Assembly: GCA_028712345.1 (NCBI GenBank)
Contig: JAQTQF010000143.1
Coordinates: 1-5,149, forward strand
Length of the DNA: 5,149 nt
From: Phycisphaerae bacterium
GTDB lineage: Bacteria; Planctomycetota; Phycisphaerae; Sedimentisphaerales; UBA12454
Reading direction: 5' to 3'
A program made the translations under genes and the position numbers. This document shows positions 1 to 5,149 of the stretch, piece after piece (the stretch's first letter is position 1; each line of letters starts with the position of its first letter). The notes beneath the pieces were generated by a model, which worked only from the letters and a program-made list of their open reading frames with translations, was not told the DNA's origin and did not search any database.

Positions 1-1943
1 AGCGATCGAAGGCTCTGTACACCAGCACAACACAAGATTTCTTTGATATGGATATTGAAGAGTTGATGAATATTCAGGTAACCACGGCGGGCCGAAAGGC
101 GCAATCTTTAAATATGGCTGCGTCAAACATTACCATTATTACGGAAAAAGACATCAAAGATTCCGGCGCCCAGACTCTTGCCGATGTTCTTGAAAGGCTG
201 CCTGGCGTTTATGTAGCCACCACGGGCAGCGGCCTGAAAACGATATATATCCGAGGCATAGGCGAACGGTATAACGATAAAACAGTCCTGCTGGTCGACG
301 GTTATCCGATGCGGGATATTTATTACTACTCTTATTCCCCGGACGAAACTATACCATTAGGCAATATTAAAAGAATCGAGGTTATTCGCGGTCCCGGCTC
401 TTCTCTTTACGGAACCTGTGCCTATGCGGGCATAATCGACATCATAACAAAAGATGCCGAGGACCTCAAAGGTACGGAAATTATGTCTGGAATCGGCTCG
501 CGCAGCTCTCAACAGCACCAGATATTGACAGGCAAAAAATGGGAAAGGGGTGAAATTACTTTTCTTGCCCGTTATTTTGATGTTGACCAGGGTACAATCG
601 ACAGAGATGAGGGCGGCACGGTTTCTGGCAAGTCTAGGACTGCCAGAAACGCAGCTTTTCATATGAAGGCAAAGTATGAAGATTTTGAGTTTCAGACGGG
701 CTATTACCGCGTAACAACGCCTGACCCTATGTCGTCCACTGACAATCGCTATAAGACAGTTACGGAAGATATGTTCTTCCGCGGAGGCTATAAAAGAGAG
801 TTTAGCGACCGGCTGAATATGCAGGCTAAGATGTACGCTAATCTGCAATGGGTAGAGGAAGATAAGCTTACCTATGATGCCGGAGTCCTTGATGAGAAAA
901 AACATACCTCAAGACAAAGCGACCTTGTCGGCATAGATATTCAATTTCTGTATAAACTGTCCGAAAGAAATGACCTTGTGTTTGGTATGAATTATGAACG
1001 GGAAAATCTTGAGCATCACTGGTCATATAAGTCTAAAGCATCGACAGGTTGGGTTCAGGGAGCTAAAACGGGCACTTCAAGATACAGCGAGGATTTTCCG
1101 ATGCCGATTCGCAATCACAGCATATCCTTCTATGCTGAAGACGAATTCAAGCTGATACCGGATGTTCTGCATTTTACGGCGGGCGCCCGACTGGACCGCT
1201 ACACACAAACCGGCTCTAACCTGAGTCTGCGATTTGCTATGGTTTGGAAGGCCCGAAAAGATACGGTTATAAAACTTCTTTATGGCGAGGCGTTCCGCTC
1301 GCCGAGCTATCGTGAGATGTACAAACGGGATGACCCTTATGTGGAAACGCCCGAAAAAATAAGAACGACCGAATTGCTGATTTCTCACAATTTAAACAGA
1401 AATCATAATCTTGAGATTTCGTTATTCAAGAGCGAGCTTAAAGACTACATCAAAACACTCCAGTCCGGCGGATACGAGAATCTGAATCATCGCAGCAGCA
1501 AAGGCGTTGAAGTTGGTCTAAAAGGCAAATTCCATAATGCAAATTTATCGTACTTTGCCAACTGTACTATGCTTCAGACGAAAGATGTGGACCTGGGGGG
1601 CATCGGCGGAGTTCCCGAAAATATGTTCAATGCCGGTCTGACTTATGAAGGAATTAAACATATTGCCATCAGTCCGCATATTCAGCATATCGGCAAGAGA
1701 AACCGGCCGGACGACTACCAGCATACGGATGAAATGGATGATGTGGCGAACCGGCGAGATAATTTGGGCAGCTATACGCTGTGCAATATAACAATCCGAA
1801 CAACGGATTTGCCGTTTGAATTGAGTTTCAGTGTAAGGAATGTCTTTGACAAGAAGTATTATTCCACATCGGAAAAAGGTCAGTATGATACCCAGGGCGA
1901 GGGGCGCATGTTCTGGCTGACGCTGGGGTATACTTTCAAATAA
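1..1943 (+). CDS. TonB-dependent outer-membrane receptor (5' partial)
   Basis: An outer-membrane beta-barrel receptor that takes up a scarce ligand using energy from TonB-ExbB-ExbD. Residues here are numbered from the ATG at 48. The plug domain covers about 20-135: the SGAQTLADVLERLPGVYV stretch, then LLVDGYPM, then IKRIEVIRGPGSSLYG at 108-123 followed by AGIIDIITK. The rest is barrel, with landmarks FTAGARLDRY (about 375), GEAFRSPSYREMY (about 413) and RNVFDKKYYS near the C-terminus. It ends GYTFK, so the usual terminal aromatic residue is penultimate. The frame stays open upstream of 48 to base 3, adding 15 residues ending DFFD. Together with IEELMNI this matches the linker that normally precedes the plug, and there is no Shine-Dalgarno before 48. 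The real start and signal peptide are therefore outside the window. Ligand specificity cannot be read from sequence; the siderophore/cobalamin/colicin-I receptor type is the nearest in style. Confidence 0.95.
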   Translation, partial: RSKALYTSTTQDFFDMDIEELMNIQVTTAGRKAQSLNMAASNITIITEKDIKDSGAQTLADVLERLPGVYVATTGSGLKTIYIRGIGERYNDKTVLLVDGYPMRDIYYYSYSPDETIPLGNIKRIEVIRGPGSSLYGTCAYAGIIDIITKDAEDLKGTEIMSGIGSRSSQQHQILTGKKWERGEITFLARYFDVDQGTIDRDEGGTVSGKSRTARNAAFHMKAKYEDFEFQTGYYRVTTPDPMSSTDNRYKTVTEDMFFRGGYKREFSDRLNMQAKMYANLQWVEEDKLTYDAGVLDEKKHTSRQSDLVGIDIQFLYKLSERNDLVFGMNYERENLEHHWSYKSKASTGWVQGAKTGTSRYSEDFPMPIRNHSISFYAEDEFKLIPDVLHFTAGARLDRYTQTGSNLSLRFAMVWKARKDTVIKLLYGEAFRSPSYREMYKRDDPYVETPEKIRTTELLISHNLNRNHNLEISLFKSELKDYIKTLQSGGYENLNHRSSKGVEVGLKGKFHNANLSYFANCTMLQTKDVDLGGIGGVPENMFNAGLTYEGIKHIAISPHIQHIGKRNRPDDYQHTDEMDDVANRRDNLGSYTLCNITIRTTDLPFELSFSVRNVFDKKYYSTSEKGQYDTQGEGRMFWLTLGYTFK

Positions 1944-1963
1944 TCTGCGGATTTATTCAGATT
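1942..1963. terminator. Possible weak bidirectional terminator between convergent genes
   Basis: A perfect 6-bp inverted repeat, AATCTG (1942-1947) and CAGATT (1958-1963), has a 10-base loop. It spans the junction of the receptor stop and the EIIA stop, which are only 9 bases apart. The stem is short and AT-rich, and the following T-rich stretch is broken (CTTTATT on the plus strand). It could serve both transcripts, but the match is poor and may be chance. Confidence 0.25.
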
Positions 1964-2411
1964 CTTTATTGTTAATCAGTTCGTAGAGTTCTTCCGCTGA
2001 GGAAGAATTCTGCAGCTTATTCTTGAAGTCCTCGTCGAGCAGCAGTCTGCTGATTCTGGCCAGTGCCTGGATGTGGGGGCCTGTCCTGTCTATTGGTGAA
2101 GCAAGAAGAACTACTATATGCACTGGTTTAGCGTCGATACTCTGAAAATCAACCCCGTTGCTGGAAACTCCCAACGCCATTACGAGTTCGGAGACACCTT
2201 TGCATTTGCCGTGAGGTATTGCTATTCCTGAGCCGATGCCGGTGCTTCTTGTCTGCTCACGCATTAGAACCGCTTGCAGAACGCTGTCTTTATCCGCGAG
2301 TGCACCATTGGCATCTAAAACATCCACCAGCTCTGATATTATTGCTTCCTTGTCTTTACCCTTGAGCGGAACCTTTATGCAAGCAGGTTCAAGAATCTGA
2401 GTAAGTACCAT
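1953..2411 (-). CDS. Standalone PTS EIIA domain protein, fructose/nitrogen (PtsN-like) family
   Basis: A single-domain EIIA of the fructose/mannitol/PtsN family, 152 residues, the usual length for a free-standing domain. Family members accept phosphate from phospho-HPr on one histidine. Here that is His67 in GSGIAIPHGK (60-69), the family's phosphorylation-site motif. A second conserved histidine, His113 in GPHIQALARISRLL, follows as expected. The N-terminus (MVLTQILEPACIKVPL) fits the family start, so the ATG at 2411 is preferred. TAAGG (2426-2422) lies 10 bases upstream as a weak ribosome site. No EIIB or EIIC domain is attached or nearby, so a regulatory role, as for PtsN, is likelier than sugar transport. 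That is inference: a sugar-specific EIIA working with a distant permease is not excluded. Upstream lies queA, separated by 152 bases and a promoter. Confidence 0.9.
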   Translation of the reverse strand: MVLTQILEPACIKVPLKGKDKEAIISELVDVLDANGALADKDSVLQAVLMREQTRSTGIGSGIAIPHGKCKGVSELVMALGVSSNGVDFQSIDAKPVHIVVLLASPIDRTGPHIQALARISRLLLDEDFKNKLQNSSSAEELYELINNKESE

Positions 2412-2462
2412 TTTTACTGAGCCTTACAAAAAATGAAAAGTACGAAATTACGCAAACCAGCC

Positions 2463-2490
2463 ATTATACCGGGCTTTATCATCGAGGCAA
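2463..2490 (-). promoter_or_regulatory. Likely sigma70-type promoter for the EIIA gene
   Basis: On the minus strand, a perfect TATAAT (2468-2463) sits 16 bp downstream of TTGCCT (2490-2485), a 4/6 match to the -35 consensus. Transcription would start near 2456, giving a leader of about 45 bases before the ATG at 2411. This suggests that the EIIA gene can be expressed independently of queA. Confidence 0.55.
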
Positions 2491-2520
2491 CGATTTTATT
2501 ACAATCCGGATATTAAACCG

Positions 2521-2531
2521 TTTTTTTTTTT
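2521..2531. repeat. 11-base T/A homopolymer between queA and the EIIA gene
   Basis: Eleven consecutive T on the plus strand (A on the minus strand) lie just downstream of the queA stop, about 65-75 bases upstream of the predicted EIIA transcription start. No adequate GC-rich stem precedes it on either strand, so I do not call it an intrinsic terminator. It may bend DNA, act as a distant A-tract, or be a neutral, slippage-prone run. Confidence 0.6.
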
Positions 2532-2563
2532 ATAACTATTTATAAAATACAGTCTTATGGCTG

Positions 2564-3610
2564 TTAAATAATCAGCATACAATCGCCATAGGAGTAAAAT
2601 CTATACCTTTTTTCGACTGCGTGCCGATAAGAAGTCATAATTTTGTCCAATCCGGCAAATGCCCCGACCAGCGCCAGCAGGGTCGATTTGGGCAGGTGGA
2701 AATTGGTTATAATGCCATCAACAATCCTGAATTCAAAGCCGGGGGTTATGAAAATATCAGTCTGGCCGTTTTGCGGGGTTACTTTTCTGCCGACTGAAAC
2801 GGTTTCAAGCGTTCTGACTGAGGTTGTGCCGACAGCGATAACTCTGCCGCCTTGTTCGATAGTCCTGTTTATGATTTGAGCGTTGTCGCTGTCGAGCGAA
2901 AATCTTTCGCTGTGCATTTTGTGCTCTTGGAGTGTTTTGGTTTTGACTGGCAGGAAAGTTCCTTCCCCGACATGGAGAGTAACCTGAGCGATTGCGATGC
3001 CCTTTGCCTTTATGTTCTCGATAGTTTTCTCTGTAAAGTGCAGCCCTGCGGTCGGAGCGGCCACAGCACCGCTGTATTGAGCGTAAACGGTCTGATAACG
3101 CAGGGAGTCTGTTTTGTGCTCTATTAGGGGCTGGGTTCTCTTAATATAGGGCGGCAGGGGAGCAAAACCGATATTCTTTAAAACATCCTCGGCAGGCAGG
3201 TCTGATTGCGGCCTTAACAGCCATTGACCCGCCGAAAGCCTTTCCTTTGCCAGAACAGGGCAATATGGAATTTTATCCCTGTCGAGCAAACTGAGTTTTT
3301 CGCCCTGTTTTATTTTGGCCGAGTTTTTCAGCATTACCAACCAACAGTCCTTCTGCTGAGCGAGAAACAGGCCCTCGATTTTTGCTCCGGTACTCCGGCA
3401 GGTGAAGAATTTGGCCGGCAGGACTTTCGTGTTGTTTATAACCAGACAATCGCCTTTTCGCAGCCAGTCGCCAATATTCGCGAAACTGCTGTCAATTATC
3501 GCACCATCAGCGCGGTTGAGCACCAGCAGTTTGCTGGCATCTCTCTTTTCAGCAGGCTTTTGAGCGATAAGCTCTGCGGGCAGTTCATAATTCAGGTTTT
3601 CAATGTCCAT
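2564..3610 (-). CDS. queA: S-adenosylmethionine:tRNA ribosyltransferase-isomerase QueA
   Basis: QueA transfers and isomerises the ribosyl group of S-adenosylmethionine onto 7-aminomethyl-7-deazaguanine at the wobble base of GUN-anticodon tRNAs. The product is epoxyqueuosine, the penultimate step to queuosine, made in the cytoplasm. The 348-residue length is normal and the gene looks intact. Family landmarks run in order: YELPAELIAQKP (8-19), INNTKV (58-63), PLPPYIKR (151-158), YQTVYA (172-177), AAPTAGLHFT (184-193), HVGEGTF (213-219), GTTSVRTLE (261-269), TNFHLPKST (302-310) and the terminal YRFYSYGDCMLI. The ATG at 3610 fits the family N-terminus, though the ribosome site is poor (only GAG about 7 bases upstream). 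The usual partners tgt, queG and yajC are not in the window. It is divergent from the small gene at 3798. Confidence 0.98.
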   Translation of the reverse strand: MDIENLNYELPAELIAQKPAEKRDASKLLVLNRADGAIIDSSFANIGDWLRKGDCLVINNTKVLPAKFFTCRSTGAKIEGLFLAQQKDCWLVMLKNSAKIKQGEKLSLLDRDKIPYCPVLAKERLSAGQWLLRPQSDLPAEDVLKNIGFAPLPPYIKRTQPLIEHKTDSLRYQTVYAQYSGAVAAPTAGLHFTEKTIENIKAKGIAIAQVTLHVGEGTFLPVKTKTLQEHKMHSERFSLDSDNAQIINRTIEQGGRVIAVGTTSVRTLETVSVGRKVTPQNGQTDIFITPGFEFRIVDGIITNFHLPKSTLLALVGAFAGLDKIMTSYRHAVEKRYRFYSYGDCMLII

Positions 3611-3641
3611 TTGGCATCTCGTATTTACTAAAGACCAACAA

Positions 3642-3668
3642 ATTATAAGACCTATGGCGATTTAACAA
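3642..3668 (-). promoter_or_regulatory. Likely queA promoter
   Basis: On the minus strand a perfect TATAAT (3647-3642) is preceded by TTGTTA (3668-3663, 4/6 to TTGACA) with a short 15-bp spacer. The predicted start near 3635 leaves a leader of about 25 bases before the queA ATG. The -10 match is strong and the -35 marginal. There is no room for a preQ1 riboswitch in so short a leader, and I see none. Confidence 0.45.
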
Positions 3669-3676
3669 CATTTTTT

Positions 3677-3703
3677 TTCGCACCTGTTCGCATAATATTC
3701 GTA
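3677..3703 (+). repeat. Three TTCGCA-like repeats at helical spacing
   Basis: TTCGCA occurs at 3677-3682 and 3687-3692, and TTCGTA at 3698-3703, so starts are 10 and 11 bp apart (one DNA turn). They lie between the divergent queA and small-protein genes, just upstream of the queA -35. TTTAACA flanks the cluster on both sides (3661-3667 and 3707-3713). The arrangement is compatible with a cooperative regulator binding one face of the helix, but could be chance in low-complexity DNA. Confidence 0.4.
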
Positions 3704-3725
3704 TTTTTTAACAGACAAGCCTTTT

Positions 3726-3755
3726 TTGACAAAGCCGGCCGGCATTTGGTTCGAT
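3726..3755 (+). promoter_or_regulatory. Candidate promoter for the small hypothetical gene
   Basis: A perfect TTGACA (3726-3731) is followed after 18 bp by TTCGAT (3750-3755), only 3/6 to the -10 consensus. The spacer carries the perfect palindrome GCCGGCCGGC (3734-3743). A start near 3762 would give a leader of roughly 35 bases to the ATG at 3798. The weak -10 keeps confidence low. Confidence 0.25.
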
Positions 3756-3797
3756 AAAAAGATTGGAAAAGAACTTGTTTTTGGGAACTTCATACAG

Positions 3798-3998
3798 ATG
3801 GATTCAGCACAGAACCTCGAACGGTTAGCAAGGTCGATATCGTCGCTTAACAGGGACAATATCGAGAAAAAAATCAGGAACTTCAAGGGCAGATTCAAAC
3901 TCGATTTCACCGAGGACTACCTGCGGGGTCTGACGGTTGACCGTTTGAGACATATCCTCTTTGCTGCGATGGTAACCAATCGTAAAAAAGCAAATTAA
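3798..3998 (+). CDS. Small conserved-looking protein of unknown function (66 aa)
   Basis: A 66-residue soluble, charged protein with no signal peptide or membrane segment. The C-terminal half reads like a compact helical module: KGRFKLDFTEDYL (about 29-41), then LTVDRLRHILFAAMV (44-58), then a basic tail NRKKAN. The alternating leucine/arginine pattern and the LDF-x3-YL ... DRLRHIL signature look like conserved family features. I loosely recall similar short proteins from planctomycetes, but I cannot name a family or function. ATG 3798 is chosen over the upstream in-frame TTG (3726) because the conserved-looking sequence begins after it. The added residues look like untranslated leader, and GGGA (3783-3786) lies 11 bases upstream. 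An 82-codon frame on the opposite strand is its shadow. Confidence 0.6.
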   Translation: MDSAQNLERLARSISSLNRDNIEKKIRNFKGRFKLDFTEDYLRGLTVDRLRHILFAAMVTNRKKAN

Positions 3999-4086
3999 CT
4001 ATGCCGTCAACCGGTCTTTATTCCTCTCAGCCCTTATTTCTTCTGGACAGTCATCTCTCATCGTATTATCCTGAACCGGAGTTTAT

Positions 4087-4095
4087 TGTTATAAT
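4087..4095 (+). promoter_or_regulatory. Extended -10 promoter for the TIM-barrel gene
   Basis: TGTTATAAT (4087-4095) is an exact extended -10 element (TG, one base, TATAAT). The best -35 candidate, TTATCC (4066-4071, 18-bp spacer), matches only 3/6, as is common with extended -10 promoters. Transcription would begin about 4101-4103, about ten bases before ATG 4112. The GTG at 4100 would be at or before the transcript end, which argues against using it as the start. Confidence 0.5.
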
Positions 4096-4111
4096 ATAAG
4101 TGGGTTGTTAT

Positions 4112-4879
4112 ATGGCAAAGGCGTTTGAAGAGTTACGAAACGGCGTAGTATTAGCCGAGCTGGGCGGATACGGCAACGGAGATTTCTGTCTTCAATACGG
4201 CAGAGGAGCGGCCGTTGTTGTTATGGGTACATATATAATAGATTCCGCCGAGAAGATTCACTATCCGCAGGAATTTGTCTTTCGGCCTGGCAGCGAAAAT
4301 TATCAGTCATATCTTAATGAACATATCAAACTTGCCAAAGAGAACGGCTCAAAGGTTGCCGTAAGCGCAATAGGCTCGAAAGTTGAGGATATAATCGAGT
4401 TTTTCCTTGCCGCCGAGTCCGCCGGCGCCGATTTCGTTTCGCTTTGCGCTCATTCGGCGATGGAAATGTTTACCAAACAGGGATTGGGTTATAAGCTCTG
4501 TATGCCTGAAAACCGCGAAAATCTTAAAATGTGGGTGAGCAAAATTATTTCCGCCACGAGTAAACCATTGATATTAAAGCCGGGTTCTGTCTGGCACGAT
4601 TATATAGTTGAATCCGTTCGGACAGCCGCCGATATGGGGACACCGATAGTTCACGCCAATCTCGGTCTTGCGTTTGAGCCGCAGTCAATCGAGACGATAA
4701 AACGGCTTTCCGGAATTTTTGACTTTGTAATCGCGGGCGGCGGAATCACCGGAGCCGAAGACGCAAGAACCGTATTAAGTGCCGGTGCCGGGGCGGTATC
4801 GGTTGCCAAGACTGCGATACAGGACCGGAATTTTATTGAACAGCTTAGTAATGAGTTAAAATCAAATCCTAATTCGTAA
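4112..4879 (+). CDS. Flavin-type TIM-barrel protein, dihydrouridine synthase/dihydroorotate dehydrogenase-like (archaeal nifR3-related)
   Basis: A 255-residue cytoplasmic beta/alpha barrel related to dihydrouridine synthases and dihydroorotate dehydrogenases. It is most like the nifR3-related TIM-barrel group I know from methanogenic archaea. Visible parts are an opening VLAELGGYGNGDFCLQYG (13-30), equivalent to the synthase APMAGVTD entry; SAGADFVSLCAHS (103-115); KPLILKPGS (151-159) with Lys156; IVHANL (179-184) with His181; and FVIAGGGITGAEDA (205-218) with GAGAVSVAKTAI (225-236), a phosphate-gripping loop for FMN. Lys156 and His181 match the lysine and histidine pair that contacts FMN in synthases. 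The catalytic NxGCP loop is absent: CAH stands there, where I recall the archaeal group having NAH. tRNA modification should therefore not be assumed and the substrate is unknown. ATG 4112 is preferred over GTG 4100 because AAGTGGG lies close upstream and the promoter overlaps the GTG. Confidence 0.65.
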   Translation: MAKAFEELRNGVVLAELGGYGNGDFCLQYGRGAAVVVMGTYIIDSAEKIHYPQEFVFRPGSENYQSYLNEHIKLAKENGSKVAVSAIGSKVEDIIEFFLAAESAGADFVSLCAHSAMEMFTKQGLGYKLCMPENRENLKMWVSKIISATSKPLILKPGSVWHDYIVESVRTAADMGTPIVHANLGLAFEPQSIETIKRLSGIFDFVIAGGGITGAEDARTVLSAGAGAVSVAKTAIQDRNFIEQLSNELKSNPNS

Positions 4880-4994
4880 CTACAGCGGTTGCGACATTTT
4901 TTCCATATAGGACGACAAATCGAAATTGCTTGCAGGCAGGTTTATGGCTGGGTAACATTATGCTTGTTTCTTTTGATTTTTACAGGGAACGGGT

Positions 4995-5149
4995 ATGGAT
5001 AATCGGATGCTTTCAGCGATATTTTTTGTCTCGGCGTATGTCCTTTTTGTTTTTATGCCTGCAAGAAGGACGATTATCGCCGTCGCGGCAAGTCTGCTGG
5101 TTGTTCTGTCCGGCACCATTACATTTAAGCAGGCGTTTTTCGCCATTAA
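4995..5149 (+). CDS. ArsB/NhaD-SLC13-type permease, N-terminus only (3' partial)
   Basis: The first 51 codons of a membrane protein that runs off the window. Hydrophobic segments at about 7-21 and 27-42 are separated by a short RR turn (24-25), followed by TFKQAFFAI. This pattern (helix, basic turn, helix ending near LSG, then an EAF-x-AI-type motif normally followed by D/N-W) is how ArsB/NhaD and SLC13-type ion and anion transporters begin. The next codon starts AA, consistent with Asn. Substrate (arsenite, Na+/H+, dicarboxylate, sulfate) cannot be told from this fragment. ATG 4995 has AGGGA (4984-4988) 6 bases upstream, and a TGA at 4974 blocks any longer start in frame. It follows the TIM-barrel gene by 115 bases with no convincing terminator between, so co-transcription is possible. 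Confidence 0.65.
   Translation, partial: MDNRMLSAIFFVSAYVLFVFMPARRTIIAVAASLLVVLSGTITFKQAFFAI

Noticed and set aside
357..905. 182-codon minus-strand frame inside the receptor gene.
   Set aside because: It is a shadow frame opposite a clear plug and barrel sequence, with no family resemblance.
2414..2482. 22-codon minus-strand frame ending two bases before the EIIA start, resembling a leader peptide.
   Set aside because: The predicted promoter -10 (2468-2463) lies inside it and the predicted transcript starts after its ATG. There is no ribosome site. It would be read only on a transcript from queA.
2507..2531. CGG ... CCG followed by T11 on the plus strand, resembling an intrinsic terminator.
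   Set aside because: The stem is only 3 bp, and no plus-strand gene ends nearby; both neighbours are on the minus strand.
3224..3631. 135-codon plus-strand frame, and two further plus-strand frames (2643-2879, 2852-3127), opposite queA.
   Set aside because: queA is intact and fully motif-supported across this region, so these are antisense shadows.
3611..3641. preQ1-type riboswitch upstream of queA.
   Set aside because: The predicted leader is only about 25 bases and shows no hairpin plus A-rich tail of the preQ1-I type.
3662..3910. 82-codon minus-strand frame between queA and the TIM-barrel region.
   Set aside because: It is antisense to the better-supported small gene and overlaps the intergenic repeats and promoter elements. 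Its composition (K/F/S-rich, poly-T derived) looks non-coding.
4958..5146. 62-codon minus-strand frame at the right end.
   Set aside because: It is antisense to the permease start and has no recognisable features.
4960..5149. Competing plus-strand frame from ATG 4960, open to the window end.
   Set aside because: It is Arg/Cys-rich with no hydrophobic pattern. The frame from 4995 gives two clean membrane segments, a transporter-type motif and a better ribosome site.

Overview
The window looks like ordinary chromosomal DNA of moderate GC from a Gram-negative-type (diderm) bacterium. The diderm inference rests on a TonB-dependent outer-membrane receptor. A bacterial queA and a standalone PTS EIIA domain show that the host is a bacterium. 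The TIM-barrel gene most resembles a group I know mainly from archaea (the nifR3-related TIM-barrel proteins). The small RLRHIL-type protein is of a kind I loosely associate with Planctomycetota. A planctomycete, possibly a Phycisphaerae relative, is therefore my best guess, but it is an inference and not shown by the sequence. I see no rRNA, tRNA, CRISPR array, insertion sequence or attachment site.

Layout. Bases 1-1943 (+) hold a TonB-dependent receptor whose 5' end lies outside the window. It converges, with only 9 bases between stop codons, on a minus-strand pair: a standalone EIIA of the fructose/nitrogen PTS family (1953-2411) and, upstream of it, queA (2564-3610), which makes the queuosine precursor epoxyqueuosine in tRNA. 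Each minus-strand gene has its own plausible sigma70-type promoter, so they need not be one operon. A divergent intergenic region (3611-3797) contains the queA promoter and three TTCGCA-like repeats spaced 10-11 bp apart. It leads into a 66-residue protein of unknown function (3798-3998, +). A 113-base pyrimidine-rich gap follows. Then comes an extended -10 promoter almost on top of the start codon of a flavin-type TIM-barrel protein (4112-4879, +). The window ends inside the first 51 codons of an ArsB/NhaD-SLC13-type membrane permease (4995 onward, +).

How the genes relate. There is no obvious common pathway. The receptor imports an unidentified ligand (siderophore, cobalamin or similar) across the outer membrane. 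EIIA is probably a phosphorylation-dependent regulator, and QueA is tRNA-modification housekeeping. The TIM-barrel protein has a flavin-binding framework but lacks the Cys-Pro catalytic loop of true dihydrouridine synthases. It and the small protein are the least understood items here. I found no convincing evidence of a new multi-gene system; the more unusual signals are listed as findings with modest scores.
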